In this document: positions 1 to 8,007 of the stretch, piece after piece
How the letters are laid out: each line of letters starts with the position of its first letter
Numbering within the stretch: position 1 is the stretch's first letter
DNA from: CAWDMC01 sp963803295
GTDB taxonomy: Bacteria > Acidobacteriota > Terriglobia > UBA7540
Length of the DNA stretch: 64,000 nucleotides
Direction: 5' to 3'
Assembly: GCA_963803295.1 (NCBI GenBank)
Contig: CAWDMC010000025.1
Location: 310,001 to 374,000 of the forward strand
Notes under the pieces: generated by a model
What the model was told of the DNA's origin: nothing
What the model saw: the letters and a program-made list of their open reading frames with translations, nothing else
Databases searched by the model: none
Program-made: the position numbers and the translations under genes

Positions 1-1
1 T

Positions 2-604
2 CAGGCGCTCTTTTTCGATGTTGGTGGCGTGTTGCTCACCAACGGATGGGATCGCCTTGACCGCCGCCAAGCCGTAGACCACTTCGGCCTTGATTGGGAC
101 GAGTTCGAAGACCGCCACGAGTTGGTTGTTCCAGCCTTTGAGCGGGGCCAGCTTTCACTTGAAGAGTACCTCGATCGAACGGTTTTCTATCGTGTTCGCA
201 ATTTTTCCCGTCAGGATTTTGAGAATTTCATGTACGGACGCTCCGAGCCGCTGGCGGAGAGCCTTGCGCTTCTCGATCGCCTGGCTCGATCGCGAAATTA
301 CTTTCTGGCCACGTTGAACAACGAGTCCCGCGAGCTCAACGCGCATCGGATCGAACGCTTTCGCCTGCGCGAGTATTTCTCGGTTTTTTTCAGCTCCTGT
401 TATTTGGGCGTCAAGAAGCCTGATCGGTCGATCTACATGATGGCGTTGCAGCTTACTCAGCGCCCTCCCCAGGAATGCGTCTTCATCGACGACCGCGAAC
501 TGAATCTCGAGTGCGCCCGTTCGCTCGGACTCAATTGCCTGCTGTTCGAGACCGCCTCGCACCTCCAGCACGACCTTGCTCAGCTGGGAGTAGTGGCGAG
601 CTGA
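2..604 (+). CDS. HAD-superfamily hydrolase (HAD-IA type), 5' end outside window
   Basis: The reading frame is open from base 2, so the start codon lies upstream of the window. Four haloacid-dehalogenase motifs are visible: motif I DVGGVLLTNG with the nucleophile Asp at codon 6, motif II as LATLNNES, motif III lysine in GVKKPDRS, and motif IV IDDRELN. The D-x-G form of motif I is usual for the YihX-like branch, which dephosphorylates small sugar or nucleotide phosphates in the cytoplasm. The exact substrate cannot be told from sequence. The visible part is about 200 residues, close to full length for this branch, so little is missing. The next gene lies on the opposite strand. Confidence 0.85.
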   Translation, partial: QALFFDVGGVLLTNGWDRLDRRQAVDHFGLDWDEFEDRHELVVPAFERGQLSLEEYLDRTVFYRVRNFSRQDFENFMYGRSEPLAESLALLDRLARSRNYFLATLNNESRELNAHRIERFRLREYFSVFFSSCYLGVKKPDRSIYMMALQLTQRPPQECVFIDDRELNLECARSLGLNCLLFETASHLQHDLAQLGVVAS

Positions 605-636
605 CGCCAATCTTTTCTAGCATCGTGACTCTTGGT

Positions 637-1857
637 TTACGGTTTCTCTATCCCTACGTTCCCGCCCCGCAATTTCTCCCACGCATCCAATTCGGCTTGG
701 CCTTTGGACTTTTCACCGATCCGCTGATAAACCTGAGCAAGGCGATAATGAGGTGCCGCAAAGTCAGGACGCAACCGGATCGCCTCCCGATATTCACGGA
801 TTGCCTCCGTGTCGCGACGCTGTTCGGCGGCAAGGTTTCCAAGCTCAAAATGAGGCTCTGCCAGGCCGGGATCTAGCGATACAGCCTTGGCCAACTCCTC
901 TCGCGCAAGATCAGGCTTCTGGGCCTCGGGTGGAGCTTTCAACAAGGCGGCCCCGAAGTAGTAGTGGGCTCTGGCGTTCCCGGGGTCGGTGAATGCGAAA
1001 ATTCCAAGCCGGGCCACGATCTTCACCCGCTGTTCCGGTGGCAGCGTCGCGGCGCTTATCGACGCCTTAGCCAGGAACATACACGCCTGGGCTTCCGCAG
1101 GACCGATCTCAGTGGCGGCGAGCCAAGCCCGTACGGCATCCTCGTAGCGTCCATGCCCGTAAAGCGCTGTTCCCAGCCCTAGTTGGAGCTTCCCCGACTG
1201 GGGATAGCGCTCGACTCCGCGCTCAAATACTCTGGCCGCCGTCTCGAAATTCTGCCGGAGTACTAACGCCGATCCGTAGCTATCGATTTGCTCCGGGGAG
1301 GCGCTGGCAAGATCGACGCTTTCGATGTCCTCGTGAGCCGAACGGCCCCTGGCGTAATCGCGGATCAGCTCAGAACGCGTGAGGGAGACTGAGTCGCTGT
1401 ACCCCCCACCAGCCGAGGGATCGTCGAGGGCACCCGCCTTCAGTTGCGTGTTGTCGGAAAAGGCGGGGGCACTCCTTAGGGATCCGGCCGGCGGAGCTGC
1501 CGACCCGGAATGCTCGCCCCTCTTAAGCTGAAGAATTATTCCCGACGTCAGGTCCTCGACCTTGAGGTGCGGCCGCACCAGCCTCTTGAAGCCGGAGGAT
1601 CTCACCTCGATAGTGCAATCGCGGACGGTTAAATCGATTTTAAAGCGGAAAAAGCCATCGGTCCCCGTAACCCCGGAAGCCACAAGTCGCTCATGCTCAT
1701 CGCTTAGCTCAACTACTGCCCCGGGAATGGCGGATCCAGTGCGGTCTTGGACTGTACCCCGAATCTCGATAGCCGTCCCCCCGGTCCGTGGCCACCCGGT
1801 GATGGGCAGAAACGCTGTAGCCAGCGCAAGGATCGGAACGAGTCGATATCGGGTCAT
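637..1857 (-). CDS. Secreted carboxypeptidase-regulatory-like domain protein with TPR repeats
   Basis: The product is about 406 residues. The start at 1857 has AGGAG four bases upstream and begins a signal-peptide-like stretch (MTRYRLVPILALATAFLPIT); the frame stays open further upstream but that extension looks non-coding. After the signal comes a CarboxypepD_reg beta-sandwich (IRGTVQDRTGSAIPGAVVEL, about residues 27-110), a low-complexity linker, then tetratricopeptide repeats to the C terminus (for example EPHFELGNLAAEQRRDTEAI). Such proteins are abundant in Acidobacteriota and probably act as periplasmic protein-protein scaffolds; no enzyme motif is seen. A TGTGA-N6-TCACT site lies about 100 bp upstream, between this gene and the divergent ferredoxin. 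Confidence 0.8.
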   Translation of the reverse strand: MTRYRLVPILALATAFLPITGWPRTGGTAIEIRGTVQDRTGSAIPGAVVELSDEHERLVASGVTGTDGFFRFKIDLTVRDCTIEVRSSGFKRLVRPHLKVEDLTSGIILQLKRGEHSGSAAPPAGSLRSAPAFSDNTQLKAGALDDPSAGGGYSDSVSLTRSELIRDYARGRSAHEDIESVDLASASPEQIDSYGSALVLRQNFETAARVFERGVERYPQSGKLQLGLGTALYGHGRYEDAVRAWLAATEIGPAEAQACMFLAKASISAATLPPEQRVKIVARLGIFAFTDPGNARAHYYFGAALLKAPPEAQKPDLAREELAKAVSLDPGLAEPHFELGNLAAEQRRDTEAIREYREAIRLRPDFAAPHYRLAQVYQRIGEKSKGQAELDAWEKLRGGNVGIEKP

Positions 1858-1959
1858 CGGACTCCTATTCTGACACGAATTCGGAGCACCGAGGCGGCAT
1901 GACTTGCCCGAAGCAGGCCTATTCGGACCGCCATCAGGACTCATGCCCGGATCTCTAGA

Positions 1960-1975
1960 TGTGATTGTCGTCACT
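1960..1975. promoter_or_regulatory. CRP/FNR-type palindrome TGTGA-N6-TCACT, copy 1
   Basis: The site TGTGATTGTCGTCACT lies between the divergent TPR protein and ferredoxin genes. It matches the CRP-family consensus TGTGA-N6-TCACA at nine of ten fixed positions and is identical in its arms to the copies at 7915, 31666 and 54186. Confidence 0.5.
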
Positions 1976-2081
1976 GCAATCTCCCTGGCGGTTTGCGATG
2001 ATCTCCTATGGAGCGCAGACAGATTGGACTCTCTGCCCTTCATGGCATCGATATCAATCACCTAAGTAGGGGAGGATAGAC

Positions 2082-2333
2082 ATGGCTTACGTCATCACGT
2101 CACAGTGCACCAAGGACGAAAAATGCGTCGAAGTTTGCCCGGTCGACTGCATCCATCCACGTTCCGACGAACCGAGCTTTGGCGACGAGGCCCAGCTTTA
2201 CGTCGATCCCGTCACCTGTATCGATTGCGGGGCGTGCGTTCCGGTGTGCGAGGCGACGGCGGTGTTTCCGGTCGACGAAGTTCCAGAGGAATTTGCCAGT
2301 TTTATTGAGGTAAACGCCGCTCACTATAACTGA
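2082..2333 (+). CDS. Ferredoxin with two iron-sulfur cluster motifs (FdxA-like)
   Basis: An 83-residue soluble ferredoxin with a strong GGGGAGG ribosome site before the ATG. The first cluster region has CTKDEKCVEVCPVDC, typical of 7Fe/8Fe FdxA-like ferredoxins, where the first site may hold a 3Fe or 4Fe cluster. The second is a canonical CIDCGACVPVCE 4Fe-4S motif. It carries low-potential electrons in the cytoplasm. It stands alone, but it shares a CRP/FNR-type upstream motif with the fhs and hox units, so it could be their electron partner (inference). A hairpin overlaps its stop codon. Confidence 0.9.
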   Translation: MAYVITSQCTKDEKCVEVCPVDCIHPRSDEPSFGDEAQLYVDPVTCIDCGACVPVCEATAVFPVDEVPEEFASFIEVNAAHYN

Positions 2334-2349
2334 GACCGCAGAGTCTCAG
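2330..2349. terminator. Hairpin at the convergent ferredoxin/GT39 gene ends
   Basis: CTGAGAC at 2330-2336 pairs with GTCTCAG at 2343-2349 around a six-base loop, and the ferredoxin stop codon sits within the left arm. No T run follows, so termination is plausible but not certain. Confidence 0.4.
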
Positions 2350-2371
2350 CGGCAATGGTCACTGGGCACGC

Positions 2372-4054
2372 TCATCGCCCGTAGATTCGCACCCATTGCC
2401 CTCGCCGCTCGAAGCTGGTCAGCAGACGGAGGTGATAGTGCCTGACCAGAAGATCCTCATTCGCCGGCTGAGCATAGTCAAAATAGCGCTGTTCCAGCCG
2501 GCTGGCGACCGGCAAGTAGCGTAGAAGGTCGAAATTCGGCTGCCACTTGCGCGAGTAAAGGTATAGAACGTCAAAGCTTCCCGTGTCCATCCGTTCGAAG
2601 TCGGCCGGGGTAAAGTCGTCAATCGCAACCACCCGCAACGGCCTGGTGACATAGCCTACAAAAGGCGTGGTCAGCTCACCCGTTGCCGGCCAGGCACTGA
2701 GGATGCGGTCATCGCTCGAGTGATCCTCGAGATAACGCGCCGCCTCCCGGTGCAATGCGACGAAGTCGGCGTAGGCGAGGTTGTCTTCGAAAGCGAAGGG
2801 ATAAGGCGGATTGATGAACGACGATGCTACAAAGCATCCCGCGAGAAGTACGGAGAGGCTGCGGGCCCACAGTCTGGGCAGCCGAAAGGCGAGGCCCATG
2901 GCGCTCACAAACAACAGAGGAAACACCGGCAGGAGATAGCGGCGCAGCAACGCTCCACCCACCAAACTGTGGAACATGAGAGATACGCCCGAGAGTCCGC
3001 CGGCCAGTAATAGAAAGCCGGTGAAGCGATTAACCGAGCAAAGTCCCGCCATGATCCCGGCGAGCTCCACAGGTTTCAAGTTCTCTGTTCTTTCGGTTCC
3101 GCTCTCGTCATCCCGTTCTTCGCGCTGCGCTAGGAGTTTCGCTTTGCTCCCCCGCCACACTCCGGCTAGAGCCAACCCCACCAGAAGCCAGTTGAATCCA
3201 CCTACAAAGAACTGATAGAGGCGACGCAGCAGGCTCAGTAGAAATCGCACTGGATCGAGTGTCCCGTAGAGGTTGTATTTCAGATAGTCGCCATTGCCGG
3301 TCCAGAAACCGGTGACGCGGTGATAGTGGATCGTCCAGACAGCCAGCGGCAGAATTGGAAGGGCGAGCGTAAACCAAGCCCAAACCTGGCGCTCCCGGCG
3401 AATGGCCCAGGCGTAAGCCCAGATCGGCGGCAACACGATAACCGATGTCTCCTTGCTTAGAATCGCCAGTGAACCCGCAATCGCGAAGCCGACCAAGCTT
3501 CGACTGTCCAGCTGCTGGTGAGGAATTGACACGAAGTTCCGAGATCCGGAAACTTCCCCCTGTGGCAAGATGGAGAGGACCGCCAGAGTGGTAAACAGAC
3601 CTGCAGCAAGGTCGATGTGCAGCATGTCGCTTTGGGCGAAGAAGAGCGGCGAAACGGCAATCAAGACTGCGGACCAGGCCGCCGGCTCCAGGCTGGACCC
3701 CAGTGTCGACCCATCGTTCTTGGTCTTGTTCACCCCCATGACTGGTGGCAGAACCCGCCGTCCCAGCCAGTAGGTAGCGGCAACAGTGGCAGCAGCTAGC
3801 AGCAGCATCGCGGTCCTCGCCACGCAGGGCGAGACTCCGAAAATCCGCCAGGCCGTTCCCACGATAGCGGGAACCAGCGGCGTATGGCCGATGGGCCAGG
3901 TGCTTTGGGGAATCAGTAGAGCGTGCCGGTAGAAATCGAGCGAGGCTATGGCGTAATATCCCGCTTCGTCCCAATAGTAGGGGAGGCAGCGCAGCGAGTA
4001 ATGAAGCACAATCAGGAACAACCAGATGCCTAGGATTGTCAGTAAATTACGCAT
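2372..4054 (-). CDS. Glycosyltransferase family 39-like integral membrane protein
   Basis: About 560 residues with many hydrophobic helices. The start MRNLLTILGIWLFLIVLHYS begins directly with the first membrane segment; the open frame extends 29 codons upstream in a proline/arginine-rich stretch unlike a protein start. The luminal motif YYWDEAGYYA near residue 25 fits the Asp/Glu catalytic loop of polyprenyl-phosphate-sugar glycosyltransferases (GT39/PMT and ArnT-like). Such enzymes move a sugar from a lipid-linked donor onto a protein or lipid at the outer face of the inner membrane. It is divergent from a second GT39/GT83-like gene 113 bp away, so the pair may serve one envelope glycosylation pathway. 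The acceptor is unknown. Confidence 0.75.
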   Translation of the reverse strand: MRNLLTILGIWLFLIVLHYSLRCLPYYWDEAGYYAIASLDFYRHALLIPQSTWPIGHTPLVPAIVGTAWRIFGVSPCVARTAMLLLAAATVAATYWLGRRVLPPVMGVNKTKNDGSTLGSSLEPAAWSAVLIAVSPLFFAQSDMLHIDLAAGLFTTLAVLSILPQGEVSGSRNFVSIPHQQLDSRSLVGFAIAGSLAILSKETSVIVLPPIWAYAWAIRRERQVWAWFTLALPILPLAVWTIHYHRVTGFWTGNGDYLKYNLYGTLDPVRFLLSLLRRLYQFFVGGFNWLLVGLALAGVWRGSKAKLLAQREERDDESGTERTENLKPVELAGIMAGLCSVNRFTGFLLLAGGLSGVSLMFHSLVGGALLRRYLLPVFPLLFVSAMGLAFRLPRLWARSLSVLLAGCFVASSFINPPYPFAFEDNLAYADFVALHREAARYLEDHSSDDRILSAWPATGELTTPFVGYVTRPLRVVAIDDFTPADFERMDTGSFDVLYLYSRKWQPNFDLLRYLPVASRLEQRYFDYAQPANEDLLVRHYHLRLLTSFERRGQWVRIYGR

Positions 4055-4167
4055 TTGTCTCGGCCATAGAGATTGGTGAATCGCGCAACGGGCCGGGCAT
4101 GGAGCCGAAGGCGGCCGGTGCCGCGCGAACCTACGAAGCAAATCCCGAGTGTAACAAAAAGGTGAAA

Positions 4168-6114
4168 ATGGGCGCTGACCAACCTATTCGATCAGCCAAA
4201 TCCGTGGCCAAATCCGGAGCTGGCCCGGCGCGAAAAGCAATACTCGTAGTAGTCCTGATGGCGGCGGCTTCTTTCTTCTCGACCGGCCTTCGGTCTCTGC
4301 CGCTTTTCGAACCCGACGAGGGGCGCAACGCCGAAGTGGCGCGGGAGATGTTCGTTTCTCACGACTGGATCACGCCGCATTATGACTCGCTCGTGTACCT
4401 TGACAAGCCTGCCGAATACTTCTGGTTGGTGGCAGCGTCATTCCGCGTCTTTGGAGTTTCAGAATTGGCGGCCCGGCTGCCCTCAGTGGTGGCGGCTCTG
4501 GCCACAATCTGCCTTATTTGGCTGCTCTCGGGCTCGATGTTTCCGGCGGCGAGCGACACCGCAGAAACCAATTCTGGCGCGAGCGCCCAACGTCGCAGCT
4601 CCGCCTCAAGTCTTGCCCTGAAGGCTGCCATCATCTTCGCCACCGTCCCCCTGGTATTTCATTTTGCCCACACGGTTATTCTGGACATGCCGCTGACTTT
4701 TCTTCTTACCGCGGCCATGAGCTGTTTCTGGCTGGCAGAAGCAAGCGGCTTTGAGCGCCGCCGCTTCGAGACCGTTTTCTTTGCCGCCATGGGATTGGCT
4801 TTCTTCGAAAAAGGTCCGGTGGGTGTAGTCCTGCCGCTGTTATCCATCCTGGTCTATCAAGCCGCACGCAGACGGGTACGCGAACTTGGGAAATTGCATT
4901 GGGGCGCCGGCACGCTGATATTGCTCGTGACCGCATTGCCCTGGTACGTCCTGATCTCGCTCCGCCATCCTGATTACCCGCACTACGCGGTGTTCTACGA
5001 AACGCTGGCGCGATTCGCCACGGGACACGCACATCGCGGCGGCGGGGTCTTCTACTATATTCCTGTATATCTGGCGGGGTTCCTGCCCTGGAGCTTGTTC
5101 CTGCTATTCGCAGCCGGGAACCGGGTGAAACGCTTGAAGACTTTGCGCCAGGAAGACCACAAGGCCGAGCTTTACTTGACGGCGTGGATGGTGATGGTCT
5201 TCGTATTCTTCTCCGTCTCCCACTCGAAGCTGCCCGGTTACGTGCTGCCCGCGGCTGTCCCCTTCAGTCTGCTGATGGCCCGCTTCTGGCAGCGCGATGT
5301 GGACGCGCCCACCGGACGCCGTCCTGACTGGCTGACAGCGGGGTTTGCGATCCTGATCCTGTTAGGGATCGTCATCGCCGGTCTTTCGCGTTGGCACGGC
5401 CTTTTTGGCACTCGCCTCGCTGGGAAGATTCCGCCGTTGGTCCTGCCGATGATCTCCTCCAACGTGCTTATGAGCGGGGTGATTCTCGCCGCCCTCGGCT
5501 TTCTTGGCCGCAACGCCTCCCACCGTCTGGGCAGGCCCGCTGACCTGGATGGCATCCAATTGCCGGGCCTGGTGCTCACGCGACGAGGCCTCTGGTCTGC
5601 GATTGCCTTTGCGACTGTGGCTGTTGTGACGCCTCTCCTCCTGGTGCGCTGGGCGAGGCTTATCGATGCCTATGCCGCATCCCAATCCAGCCGAGCGCTC
5701 GCTTGGGCCATTCAGGCGAGCCCGCAGAAGGACCTTCCAATTTACGGCTTCTATTATTTCCGCACCAGCCTGCCCTATTACTTGGGACGGCCGGTGGGCT
5801 TGGTCACAACCGGGGCCGCCGAGATCACGAGCAACTACATCGCGTCGCAGTATGCCAACATGCGCCAGGAAAAGCTTGAGCCCGGCTTTGCCCTCATGGT
5901 GACGAGCGCCGAACTCACTCGCCTCTCCGCGACCACGTCCAAGCCATTTCTGGTAATGGTGAGAAATGAGCAGGTCCGCACGCTCGCAGAGACAGTCGGC
6001 GTGTTCGAGCCGCTGTGGACCTCCTGGCCATATTCGGTGGTCGAGGTGCCCCCGGCCGGCTCGAAAAACGAGGGAACCGAGCCGGCGATGATTGACAAGG
6101 TTCTGCAGCGCTAG
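4168..6114 (+). CDS. ArnT/PMT-like lipid-linked glycosyltransferase
   Basis: About 648 residues. The ATG at 4168 follows AAGGTG with close spacing; earlier in-frame starts at 4036 and 4099 lack a good ribosome site and would overlap the divergent gene's 5' end. After the first membrane helix comes LPLFEPDEGRNAEVAREM, the Asp-Glu catalytic loop typical of ArnT and PMT_2 proteins, then DSLVYLDKPAEYFW, another family signature. About eleven to twelve further membrane segments follow, then a soluble periplasmic domain at the C terminus. It likely transfers a sugar from an undecaprenyl-phosphate donor to lipid A, protein or polysaccharide. Nothing in the sequence fixes the sugar. Confidence 0.85.
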   Translation: MGADQPIRSAKSVAKSGAGPARKAILVVVLMAAASFFSTGLRSLPLFEPDEGRNAEVAREMFVSHDWITPHYDSLVYLDKPAEYFWLVAASFRVFGVSELAARLPSVVAALATICLIWLLSGSMFPAASDTAETNSGASAQRRSSASSLALKAAIIFATVPLVFHFAHTVILDMPLTFLLTAAMSCFWLAEASGFERRRFETVFFAAMGLAFFEKGPVGVVLPLLSILVYQAARRRVRELGKLHWGAGTLILLVTALPWYVLISLRHPDYPHYAVFYETLARFATGHAHRGGGVFYYIPVYLAGFLPWSLFLLFAAGNRVKRLKTLRQEDHKAELYLTAWMVMVFVFFSVSHSKLPGYVLPAAVPFSLLMARFWQRDVDAPTGRRPDWLTAGFAILILLGIVIAGLSRWHGLFGTRLAGKIPPLVLPMISSNVLMSGVILAALGFLGRNASHRLGRPADLDGIQLPGLVLTRRGLWSAIAFATVAVVTPLLLVRWARLIDAYAASQSSRALAWAIQASPQKDLPIYGFYYFRTSLPYYLGRPVGLVTTGAAEITSNYIASQYANMRQEKLEPGFALMVTSAELTRLSATTSKPFLVMVRNEQVRTLAETVGVFEPLWTSWPYSVVEVPPAGSKNEGTEPAMIDKVLQR

Positions 6115-6127
6115 GGGTCGGGATCGA

Positions 6128-6721
6128 TCATTCGTCACGGCCCTTCCTCTTCTGCCTCACGACCTCCGCGATGTTCAGTCGTTCTCGTGCTCGTTCGGAC
6201 CATACGATCTCATCTCCGGCCCCGACCTCGCCCTCCTCCAGCACGGAGAGATAGAACCCTGTGCGCTCGGATTCCCAGAAGCGCTCGATCATGTCTTTGC
6301 GTCCAAATTTGAGGGCCAACTTGAAGCAGGGCAGGCGAGGCTTGGTGATGGCGAAGAGCGCCGATCCTATACGGAGGCGATCTCCCACGGCCGCCCCGGT
6401 TTCAAACAGGCCTTCAACCGTGAGATTCTCGCCAAATAATCCCCAACTGGGAGTCAACTCCGTTTCCCAGGTGAGTCCCCAGGGCAGTTCGATTCCATCG
6501 AGTTCGCGGCGCCAGAATTGATAGTGCTCACTCGGATAAGCGTAAACGGCTTTTTCCGGTCCTCCGTGAACGCGCAGATCGGCCTGACGGTCGCCCTCCA
6601 GGTTGAGGCGGCGTGCCCTCACCCGTCCCGCGACAGGTTGCTTGAAAATGCCGGTCCGCACTTCCTGACCGTCCACAACCAGGCGCCGCGGCAGTCCGAC
6701 ATTGACAGAAATCAGTCTCAT
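6128..6721 (-). CDS. MOSC-domain protein (YiiM-like)
   Basis: A 197-residue cytoplasmic protein matching the MOSC fold through LNLEGDRQADLRVHGGPEKAVYAY-type N-terminal sequence, GLFGENLTVEGL, and the conserved cysteine in RLPCFKLALKFG. MOSC proteins such as YiiM and YcbX carry a molybdenum cofactor or handle sulfur and protect against N-hydroxylated bases like 6-hydroxylaminopurine. The start has GAGGA upstream. It is convergent with the ArnT-like gene, ending 13 bases from it, and appears to be its own transcription unit. Confidence 0.85.
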   Translation of the reverse strand: MRLISVNVGLPRRLVVDGQEVRTGIFKQPVAGRVRARRLNLEGDRQADLRVHGGPEKAVYAYPSEHYQFWRRELDGIELPWGLTWETELTPSWGLFGENLTVEGLFETGAAVGDRLRIGSALFAITKPRLPCFKLALKFGRKDMIERFWESERTGFYLSVLEEGEVGAGDEIVWSERARERLNIAEVVRQKRKGRDE

Positions 6722-6906
6722 ATTTCGTCCTCATCATTTTTCTGCACCACGACTTGAGGTGATTGGATGCCCTCGCTCGCCTCCTAGCTCCGGTGCAACC
6801 TAACTTCCATCTCTTGCAGCATTGAATACGAATGCGGCCCGTTGTATAGTGCCCGTCTGCCGGGAAATCGAACTCCCCGCATGTGTTTCCCCCAAGGAGA
6901 GCCCAA

Positions 6907-7833
6907 TTGGCAGCCATCATACTAAACGGTATCAATATTCGCGACCAGATCAAGTTGGAACTCGGTGCGCAAATTCGGGAGCTGAAGGCCGCCGGCATCA
7001 AGCCGGGGTTGGCGGCGGTCCTGGTCGGCGAGAATCCCGCCTCGCAGATCTACGTTCGCAGCAAAGTGAAGACTTGCGAGGCCCTGGGCCTTTATAGCGA
7101 GAAAATTACTTTGCCGGCCGACATCTCCCAAGAGAGACTGCTGGAGCTGGTGAGCTCGCTCAACCAGCGCCATGAAATTGACGGAATTCTGATCCAACTA
7201 CCGTTGCCACCTCAAATAGATTCCAAGCAGGTGCTGGAGGCCGTCGATCCGGCCAAAGACGTGGATGGATTCCATCCGGTCAGCGTCGGACATCTGGTGA
7301 GCGGAACGCCAGGCCTGGTCCCCTGCACCCCAGCGGGAATCATCGAGATACTGGAGCGGAGCCGGATCCCGATCAAGGGCGCGCACGCGGTGGTGGTAGG
7401 GCGCAGCGATATCGTAGGCAAGCCAGTGGCCATGCTGCTGCTTCATCGTCACGCCACCGTCACTATTTGTCACTCGAGGACGCGCGACCTGCCGGCCGTT
7501 GCCCAAGAGGCGGATATTCTGGTGGCCGCTATCGGAAAGCCGGCTTTCGTCACGGCTGACTTCATCAAGCCGGGCGCGGTAGTGATCGACGTCGGCATCA
7601 ATCGCCTGACCAGCCGCGAGGAGGTCGAACGAATCTTCCGGGATCCTTCGCGGCTGTTAAAGGATCTTGAGGCCAAGGGTTCCATAGTGGTAGGGGATGT
7701 CCAGCCAGAAGACGCTGTGGAAAAAGCAAGCGCCTTCACGCCTGTGCCTGGCGGTGTAGGACCGCTGACCATCGCCATGTTGATGGCGAACACGGTCAAG
7801 GCCGCGCGCTTGCGCAGGGCCGGCTCTGCCTGA
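6907..7833 (+). CDS. folD: Bifunctional methylene-THF dehydrogenase / methenyl-THF cyclohydrolase
   Basis: About 308 residues. I choose the TTG at 6907 because AAGGAG sits seven bases upstream and the product then begins AAIILNGINIRDQ like other FolD proteins. Catalytic features are present: Tyr49 and Lys53 in YVRSKVKTC, IDGILIQLPLP with the substrate glutamine, DVDGFHP with the active-site Asp, and a Rossmann motif VVVGRSDIVGKPVAMLL with CHSRT. The enzyme interconverts 5,10-methylene-THF and 10-formyl-THF using NAD(P). It is the first gene of a same-strand C1 series followed by formate-THF ligase, MetF and a methyltransferase. Confidence 0.97.
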   Translation: MAAIILNGINIRDQIKLELGAQIRELKAAGIKPGLAAVLVGENPASQIYVRSKVKTCEALGLYSEKITLPADISQERLLELVSSLNQRHEIDGILIQLPLPPQIDSKQVLEAVDPAKDVDGFHPVSVGHLVSGTPGLVPCTPAGIIEILERSRIPIKGAHAVVVGRSDIVGKPVAMLLLHRHATVTICHSRTRDLPAVAQEADILVAAIGKPAFVTADFIKPGAVVIDVGINRLTSREEVERIFRDPSRLLKDLEAKGSIVVGDVQPEDAVEKASAFTPVPGGVGPLTIAMLMANTVKAARLRRAGSA

Positions 7834-7914
7834 ATCGAAACGAACCCCGGGGGCTCGTGGCACGTTTACCACACTGCACCGGTCCGGCCGCGTCCTCTGT
7901 CGGGCACAGGAATC

Positions 7915-7930
7915 TGTGACCGCCATCACT
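7915..7930. promoter_or_regulatory. CRP/FNR-type palindrome TGTGA-N6-TCACT, copy 2
   Basis: TGTGACCGCCATCACT lies in the folD-fhs gap, 77 bp before the fhs start codon. Its arms are identical to those of copies 1, 3 and 4, which suggests fhs has its own regulated promoter. Confidence 0.5.
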
Positions 7931-8007
7931 GTATCCGGAGTCGTGCGAGCTGGATAATATATCAGGCGGGCGACTCTCGAATCAGGACTTTGGGGGAGGG
8001 GCAAGGA

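Noticed and set aside
3108..3974. Long alternative-frame ORF over the GT39 gene
   Set aside because: It overlaps a clear membrane protein in another frame and its composition is that of a shadow.
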